Source of the DNA: Dastarcus helophoroides
Taxonomy: Eukaryota > Arthropoda > Insecta > Coleoptera > Bothrideridae
Assembly: GCA_028583605.1 (NCBI GenBank)
Contig: CM053329.1
Span: 31,892,992-31,956,991, forward strand
DNA: 64,000 bases
Direction of reading: 5' to 3'
The notes beneath the pieces were generated by a model. That model saw only the letters and a program-made list of their open reading frames with translations, ran no database searches and was not told the origin of the DNA. Below, piece by piece: positions 57,064 through 64,000 of the stretch. Made by a program: the position numbers and the translations under genes. Each line of letters starts with the position of its first letter. The stretch's first letter is position 1.

Positions 57064-57730
57064 TTGTTTTGAAATAACATCATCTAATGTGGTTTAATAT
57101 TTAAATGTATGCATTTCGCTAAAAAAAACTTTCGATTATTTATTATCAAACGAAGTAAACAAAATCATCAATGATTACAATTTTTTTTTGTAAATCCCAA
57201 AACGTACTTCATCGTTTTTTGGTTGGTTGATTTTTGGATCTTCTCTTAGAATGATCTCAAAACTAAATGTATTTTCCTTGTTACAGGTATTTAGCAGCAA
57301 GCTTCCACAACCAACGGAGCTGCATGCCACCAATAGTAGGAATACGTGCTTTTCTCATATTTATCCGTGAAGGTAATGATCGCGTTTTCGTTATTTTTAA
57401 GCTCCCAAGATGTCCGCATCTTGACTGTAATAGCGTTGGCAAGCATTATAATTCTTTGTTTTCATTTTTATCGCCCGAGAAGCGGAATTCAATTGGGCAA
57501 CTCGATAGCTTTCCTACTGAATATCTCGGATGAGTTGTATACTTCTTTGTCCTCAGAAAAAGGAAGAGAAGGTTAATTAACTGCACGGAACGATGCGATA
57601 ATTATTTCCGACGTTACTCGTATTGCATACAAGTAGAATGCAATCTAGGCTACAGTATGCAGCCCTCTAAGCATGTAAACTTAATCACAAACGCTTAGCA
57701 AAGCGGTCGCCCCTTAGGAAACCCCCAGAA
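57064..57730. other. Unassigned DNA with a weak candidate exon
   Basis: TTTTCCTTGTTACAG ends at 57286, a good 3' splice site. The next 86 bases (to 57372) are open in two frames and are followed by GTAATG, a possible donor. One frame reads VFSSKLPQPTELHATNSRNT and stops after SHIYP. No protein family is recognised, and coding status is doubtful. Confidence 0.25.
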
Positions 57731-57739
57731 GACTAGATT

Positions 57740-57995
57740 CTAATGCACAGACCACTAAATTTGAATATTTATCAGATTCAAAGATTGGAAGCCATAAAAG
57801 GATTTCTATCTTATTAGATCTTTGGGTTGAATATACCAAACTAAGAAGATATAATCAGGTGAAAACCGCCAAAAGACTATTTCCCAACGACTCAGAGACC
57901 AATAGATTTAAACATTCATCAGATTCAGAGTTTGAAAACCAAAAACGGGTTTCGATCTTATTAGATCTCTAAGTTGGATATACCAAACTCACGAG
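57740..57995 (+). repeat. Dispersed core repeat, copies 5 and 6 in tandem
   Basis: Copy 5 (57742-57840) has GATTCTAATGCACAGACCAC then ATTTATCAGATTCAAAGATT. Copy 6 (57893-57990) has CAGAGACCAATAGATTTAAA then CATCAGATTCAGAGTTTGAA and CGATCTTATTAGATCTC. They are about 150 bp apart. Both match copies at 3.7, 4.1, 16.4 and 38.4 kb. The GATGA microsatellite starts directly after copy 6. Confidence 0.85.
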
Positions 57996-58128
57996 ATAAG
58001 ATAAGATGAGATGAGGTGAGATGAGATGAGATGAGATGAGATGAGATGAGATGAGATGAGATGAGATGAGATGAGATGAGATGAGATGAGATGAGAGGAG
58101 ATGAGAAGAGATGAGATAAGATGAGATG
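57992..58128 (+). repeat. (GATGA)n microsatellite
   Basis: About 27 units of the 5-bp motif GATGA, nearly pure in the middle (58010-58095), with GATAA, GAGGA and GAAGA variants at the edges. It abuts the end of a dispersed core repeat copy. Confidence 0.98.
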
Positions 58129-58129
58129 T

Positions 58130-59460
58130 TCGAGTTCCCCGAGTTCAATTTGAATTTGGCTTATCTAATATTTAGTTTTGTATTTTTGGTTTTTATTTGA
58201 GTAGTGTCGTAGCCAACAGATCTTAACCTCCTTTTTAGTTCTTTTAATTTTAGTTAGATTGTTTTATTATCAGCTTTGCCAATTTAATTATGGGATCGTG
58301 ATTGAAAGAGTTGGATTAGTTAGTATACCCGTGGATTTCCTATACGTAAAGAGATGCAAGGACGCGATATAAGCACCCGTTGGTGAGCACTCTCATTTGG
58401 CGAATCCTTCAAGATGAATGCCGGAAAGCCCCCTCTTCCTCATTTCAGTTAGAGTTAAATATCTTTTGAGGCCTTTTAAAATTTTAATGTATTCTACAAT
58501 GACGTTAATCAAGTTATTTACTTTCAAGGATCTTGCCCATGTTGTTTTTGAAATAATGCTTATGCCCTGAAAAGAGGGTTGATAAGGTAAAAATAAATAT
58601 TTTTGAACTTTTGCTTCTAATACAAGATCTTGAAACACTATGAAAAGAGTGCACTCTCTTAAAATCATTGTGGCGTAATGTATATTCATGTTAGGAATAT
58701 AGAAAAAGAGATTTGTATGTTAAACAAACCTTCTCCTTTTTTCTGGAAGTTTAAAATTTAAAGGAGAAATTTTTTAATTCAAGATCAAATGTCGAAAAAA
58801 ATTCAAAAGTTATACTTTAGGCAAAAATTCAATTCTCGGAGTTTGGACTAGTTTTTGGCATCGACTGAATCGAAATAATAGCTTGGAATAATCTAATCTT
58901 CATTCGAGTGATCGATTATGAATGAAATGGTTTCATTATATCCCTGTAAAACATTTAGAATATTATTGGTATTATGTATTTTATTTTGAATTTCTTCTCG
59001 GGACCCCAAAATAGTAAATAGTTCCTAAAACTTCTTGTATGGTATTTCAATATTGTTTTCTTGCTTCATTCTTATAGGTGTGACAAGGCTTAAATAAAAA
59101 TTTTATTTAATCGGCAGAAAAATAAAAAAAAATAATGTAAATTCATTTTATAGAAAATCTAAATCAATACATTATGTTTAATTTACCCCAATTTTACTTA
59201 AAAAGGTGATCCAATTTCTTGTGCTGAAATTTGTTTGTCATTTTCTCAAACAATAATCTCACTAGCACCTCTAAATATGTCAATAAAATCATAAAATACG
59301 ACATAAGAATTGTTCACCTTTTACCTAAACAAATATAATCGTTATCGATGTTGTTCGGAAGCAGTAAGTTGTCGCATATCCACAAAATAAGTTGTTATTC
59401 ATTTTGTGGCATAGTACTACATTTAGGATTATAAATAAACAATCATATCGAAATGAATTA
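58130..59460. other. Unassigned AT-rich spacer
   Basis: No gene recognised. The 98-codon minus-strand frame at 58689-58393 has no motif. Bases 58740-58840 contain a little GAAATTTC-type sequence. Confidence 0.4.
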
Positions 59461-59900
59461 TGTCTTATTTCTCGAGATGTCAAATAACAAATGCCGCTAT
59501 ATTTTGGAATATGAAATATAAATACTGAATGATTACTCACTTATATCTCATTCAAAGTCGAAGCGATGATAATTCATATTTCATATTCCATATTCCATTT
59601 CACACTCCTAATCGCTTTGAACTGAATGATCGCTTTCAGCAGAAGTGCGCAGTTGCTTCGAGTTGCTGAATGAATTCTCACTTCTCACTTTGAAATATGG
59701 AATATGGAATATCACTCAGTCGAAGTTGAAATAATTGTATTGAAGTGAATGCTTTTTCACTCGTTCGGTAGAAAGTGCTCTGCGGTGTTGCGCTATGAAA
59801 TGGAATATTTGGAATATGAGCATCTACTTCTCATTTGCAATCATCGAATGGTCGATTATATGACCATTAATAAAAATATTTCGATTAAATCTTTCATAAT
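59460..59900. repeat. Palindromic field of GAATATGG/CCATATTC words
   Basis: Blocks alternate in orientation: GGAATATGAAATATAAATAC near 59507-59526, then CATATTTCATATTCCATATT near 59575-59594. AAATATGGAATATGGAATAT follows near 59691-59710, and AAATGGAATATTTGGAATAT near 59798-59817. Words such as CTGAATGATTACTCAC and TCGAAGTTGAA or TCGAAGCGATGA lie beside them. The blocks at 59575 and 59691 can pair. A foldback element or decayed tandem inverted repeat is likely. Confidence 0.65.
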
Positions 59901-62900
59901 CGCCTAACACTAGTTGGGACTTTTGATTTTGCTAACAAATCTTGTTTTATGATATATATTTTTCTATCAAACTTTCAGCAGTACAGTCATGTTTATATTC
60001 CTTGAAATTAGTGAATTGATATATTTCGAAATTTTATTTTATCCACCTTACTTGCATTTTTCCCTTATCATATTTTTTATTAAAATTTAAGTGGTCGAGG
60101 TCAAAGTGAATTCCTAAAATCTGACATCGGAAATTCTAGAACTGGGGCAACCGGACATATGTTAATTGAAAGCGTTCCCTTTTGTTTAATAGTTACCTTT
60201 TTTCAATTTATTGAGGTACTTTTTGATGATTTAATTGCTGGAAGAAGCGAAAAAACTGAATGCTATAAGTCGTTCCTTGTCTTCTCGAATTTCTACAACC
60301 GTGTGCTACTTTTTCCCGATAATTTTCTTTTCCATGAAATACCTATTAAAGTTATAGAAATTTAAGTTTATCTTTTTCGCACTTAAAACTTTGCCTTGTT
60401 TTTTTCTGCTGGTAGTGCAAGTTGGTGAAATAGGGTGCCATTGCGGCCACGGAACCTTGCCTGTTACATATAATCGCTCGTGCATCTCTCCCTTTCCCCC
60501 ACCGTTCGACGTAGATAATTTTTGATACTTTCTAGTTGCACTTAAAATAATTTCTAATACATCTTACCTCCATATTTCTTTACTGGGAAAAATTGCATTA
60601 ACAGGATGATGAACCAGGAAAATTAATTGATTTTAAAATGACTGAATGAGTTGAAGTGAAAGTTGGAACGTCTTACCAAAAATATTGATATTTTATATTA
60701 GGATGTGTAAAATTATTTTAAGTTAACTTAAGATTTACATCAGATGTGGAAACTAGTCGCATCATACGCAAACAGGTTTTAATTCTTAGAAATAATTGCT
60801 TCAATTATCACATAGCAAAAGTGCTTTCACGTAAGATGAAGAAAGTCAGTTACATATCACTCATTGGGATTTAGACCCCTTGAGTATCTGGGGCTGACTA
60901 AGCAGTTGGAAATCTTTCAGCGACCGTACCATATTGATGAGGCCAAGGAAGACCAAAACAGGTCTATGGTTATTGCTTTTAAATATTTTCGATTGCAGAA
61001 AATTCAACTGTATCACTACAGAACATTGAATCCACTTTATTTGTTAAAAATCATTATTTATTTAGTATTTTAGAAATGTAGTATTTTTACATTTTTCATA
61101 ATTCGACCGCTATTTTAAATTAAATTAGATTTAATTTATTTATTCGTTTCAATAGTATACAGACAAGGAAAAAATTTCATTGTCCATGTAAAACGCTAAG
61201 AATTGTCCCTTTCATAGTTTTTTACGGCCACTGAACGTATTCTCCTACTTTGACGCAGCATGCTCGTATTCTTCATTAGAATTATTATTTATTTTGTTTA
61301 AGAAATCTCGTTTATTTATTTTGGTTATCAAAGAATATCAGTTTTATTTTGCCTCAGACGTTGATTAAATCAACGGACTAAAAGAACAAACAGCATGTGG
61401 GAGACAAATTTTAATAAAATTGTTGCCTGCCAGTAGTAATCCCGTAAAACACGTTGCAAGCTATGATGTACTACTGAAATCTCCACCAGCACAGATCGCT
61501 GCGCTCAGCGTTGAATTATTTACACCGGTGTAGGAAAATACAAGGCGCCGCCCATCTATCCCACTATTAGCTCTCAATGTTAAATCTCTCATTAACATTC
61601 TCCCTATGGACAGTGTTTGACTTTCCTGATGTGTATAAAATATTACATAACAGGTCTTGTCAGCTCCATTTAAATCAAATATGCTCTCTTATGCATGCGA
61701 ATGGCAAGACAAATTTCGTAACGTCAACTTCACAAAATATACGGCGGAAAATGTATTTGTTTTATGCGAAATTCGATAAAGGGAATAAAATGGAATATCG
61801 GAAATGCTGTCCCTAGATGATAAGTTGTAAAACTCTAAACCGTTTAAAATTTCCAACTTAAATATTTTTATTCATGTTTTCCTTCAGTTATAAACTTCGA
61901 TTTACGCCACAACTTTTCGTAACTTCCGAAGAAGTTTTTAACATTTTGAAATGAAGTAGTTACTGGACACATTGGACGTTAAAGTTGGTAGTTTTATGCA
62001 GTTTCTCGTCATTGTGGGATGTTCGGCGCGTTTTCAAAAAGTTTTTATTTCTCATGAATTCATTGACGTTCTTTTTAAACCCAAGTAAATTTTTTCTTCG
62101 TTGGGGGCTATAGAAAATGTTTGCTTACCGAAACCTTTTTTAACAAGAATATATATTATTTGGTTTAAGAAGTGAAAAATGATTCAGGGTCAAATTAATA
62201 GGCAACACACAGCATTTACGTATAAAATAACCGAACAAATAAGTAATTGTTGTCATTGAACCATACGATTTTTACTACGAAAATCATATTGTACAATCGT
62301 GAACAGTGCAGAATATTTTAAGAGAAAACGATTACAGGTATTATAAAGTAGCTAATATTTAAAATATTACGCATTTTCTCAAAAAATATTACTAAACGTT
62401 TTGAGATTTGTAAATCTACTTGAAAAAGCTGATTCAACTGGAAGCTTTTTAAACCTTTTGTTGTTCACTAATAAATCGTCTTTTCTTCTTCACAAATATT
62501 GCAATCATCAAGTAATACCATATTGGTTTACGACAAATGTATACACTAAATCAAAAAATTAAATATTTGTGCTGGCGTGTTGATTTACAGCGTTGCGCCA
62601 ATTTTCATAAACCATTTTTGACTACAATTCAAAATAAAATAATCTCGGCTGTTTGATCGTTGCAAAAATTTTTTGATATAACATTTCACTCCAAATACTG
62701 TCGTTATCAGCTGCGTTAAGAAAAGGTAAAACCATGGTGTAATAAGATCTCTGTTGGACTATACTATAGTGAAGCAATGTATATTATAACCACATTCCTC
62801 TGTTCTTACTCTTCTCACTCTTTGCATGCATTAACCAAATCAAGTATGTTAACTTCACAATACCACGTAATAACTTGGAAATCTTAAGACAATCCTTTGG

Positions 62901-63850
62901 TTAGAAAATCATATACTTTTTGGTTAAAGTTACACCTCTCTAGCCAAAATCGTTTATCTGGGTGCGTCAAAAATAACCTTAACTAAAATCGATTTTTTCC
63001 TCTATTTTATCTAATACACACGGCTAGACATTGACTGTTCTCTTAATTGTATAAACGTCCCAGAAGGCTCCTGGACTCCCTAGGGTCACCAAATGTTTCC
63101 TAAGTTGTTTGAATGTTCCAAAGATTCCTGAAAAAATGTCAGATTGTTCTGATCGAATCTAATTTGTCAGTCCTGTTTATGTTACACATTTAAATTATTG
63201 AAAAGGGAATCTACAGTATAAAATCTTATCAATTCTGAAGATTCTCAAAAGAAACACACAAAGCTACACCTCAATCAAAGCGTTTTGATATTAAATTTTC
63301 GCAAACCGAAATCGATAAACTGAAGGGGGATGAAGCGAAATCGATTGCTCTTATCGTTGAAATCACAGTAGGTCGGGAAAGGAAAAAGGAAGCTGCTGTA
63401 CGAAGGGCCCAGCCAGATGTAATTACGGTCTGGTTGAGTTCTCCAGGATCAAAAGGGATTCTCCTTAGGTGGAAAGCTTAACCAACATTCTTTGCTAAAA
63501 GCCATAAACAACGTTAAGAATTTCGTTCTTCAAGTAATAATAAAGCTTCCTGCAATATTAATTTTTAATCTGCTTTTACGCCCGGAAAGTGACAAAATGA
63601 GGCTTATTAAAATGAATTTCGAAAGCAGAAAATGAAATATTTGATAAAGCCGTTTCCGCAAAATGCCTTGCAGATTATGTGGCTCTTAATTTGAAAATAA
63701 TTATAATAAGAAAACGAGGCTAATGAGCGGTTAAAATACTGTTTCCAAATTTTCCTTAAATAGATGAGCAAAATCCTTCATAAAACGAGGGTAAGCGCAA
63801 GGAAATTTTTGGGAATAACTCGAGTGGTTAAGCTTATACCAAGAATGTAT
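59900..63850. other. Unassigned DNA to near the end of the window
   Basis: No transposon, RNA gene or supported coding region recognised. Bases 60410-60520, 61430-61570 and 63280-63480 have more balanced composition and could be exonic or regulatory. The open frames seen (for example 60159-60365 and 61577-61816) have no recognisable domain. Confidence 0.4.
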
Positions 63851-64000
63851 AGAAAAAAGTTAAAATTTTAAAATTTAAGTCGCAATTTGGAAACAATCAA
63901 CACTTCAAGAAAAAACTCAAAATTTTGATTTCTTTTAGAAATTTTTCTTCACGTTTCGGTCAGACTGATAATCTACTAGTTTTTTTACCTTTTATTGAGT
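63850..64000. repeat. Degenerate GAAATTTC repeat field 8, cut by the window end
   Basis: AAAATTTTAAAATTTAAGTC and AAAACTCAAAATTTTGATTT near 63860-63930 are typical of the field, which presumably continues beyond the window. Confidence 0.5.

Overview
This window looks like intergenic or intronic DNA from an AT-rich invertebrate nuclear genome, most likely an insect. I see no intact host gene, no bacterial-type operon, no rRNA gene and no CRISPR array. The insect reading rests on the mixture of mobile elements: a mariner transposase, a Gypsy-type LTR retrotransposon with solo relatives, LINEs of at least three lineages, a Penelope-like element and a hAT relic. The species cannot be fixed from sequence alone. 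Every recognisable protein-coding stretch belongs to a mobile element, and every one is broken.

Layout. 1-5.6 kb: AT-rich DNA passing into a long degenerate repeat field built on GAAATTTC/AAAATTTT-like words, with an internal 380-bp duplication. 5.6-8.1 kb: an old dispersed repeat, a detached LINE 3' tail and LINE copy 1. 11.1-15.4 kb: more repeat field, a dead mariner (minus strand), a LINE 3' end, an inverted pair of Penelope-like 3' ends, and one arm of a 3-kb-spaced inverted repeat whose partner lies at 17.4 kb. 19.2-19.8 kb: a degenerate 16-bp minisatellite. 21.5-26 kb: a very long repeat field holding a second copy of the 5.6-kb dispersed repeat. 30-32.1 kb: a palindromic GTAATTAC tract, a Penelope-like fragment with a 72-bp inverted duplication of its own coding sequence, and a hAT C-terminal relic. 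32.7-35.5 kb: LINE copy 2 and a solo LTR (minus). 36-37 kb: a GC-rich island that is the best candidate for a host exon. 38.4-41 kb: repeat field with a solo LTR (plus), then a degenerate tetranucleotide repeat. 42.2-42.5 kb: a tRNA-like head joined to a long hairpin, possibly a SINE. 44.7-48.1 kb: two LINEs head to head. 52.7-57.06 kb: a nearly complete but deleted and frameshifted Gypsy element with two LTRs. 57.7-60 kb: dispersed repeat copies, a GATGA microsatellite and a palindromic field. The rest is featureless AT-rich DNA.

How the parts relate. The Gypsy element and the two solo LTRs are one family, and all three insertions are flanked by the 4-bp duplication ATAT. The two LINE copies at 6-8 kb and 32.7-35 kb are one family. 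Fragments at 2.5, 13.9, 31.1 and 49.9 kb share the 3' end of the Penelope-like element. The degenerate GAAATTTC field covers roughly a quarter of the window and hosts several of the insertions. The most interesting points are this field, the six-copy dispersed repeat core, the Penelope inverted structure, the conserved nested palindrome in the LTRs, and the in-frame Gypsy deletion that leaves a 524-codon open frame without an RT active site.
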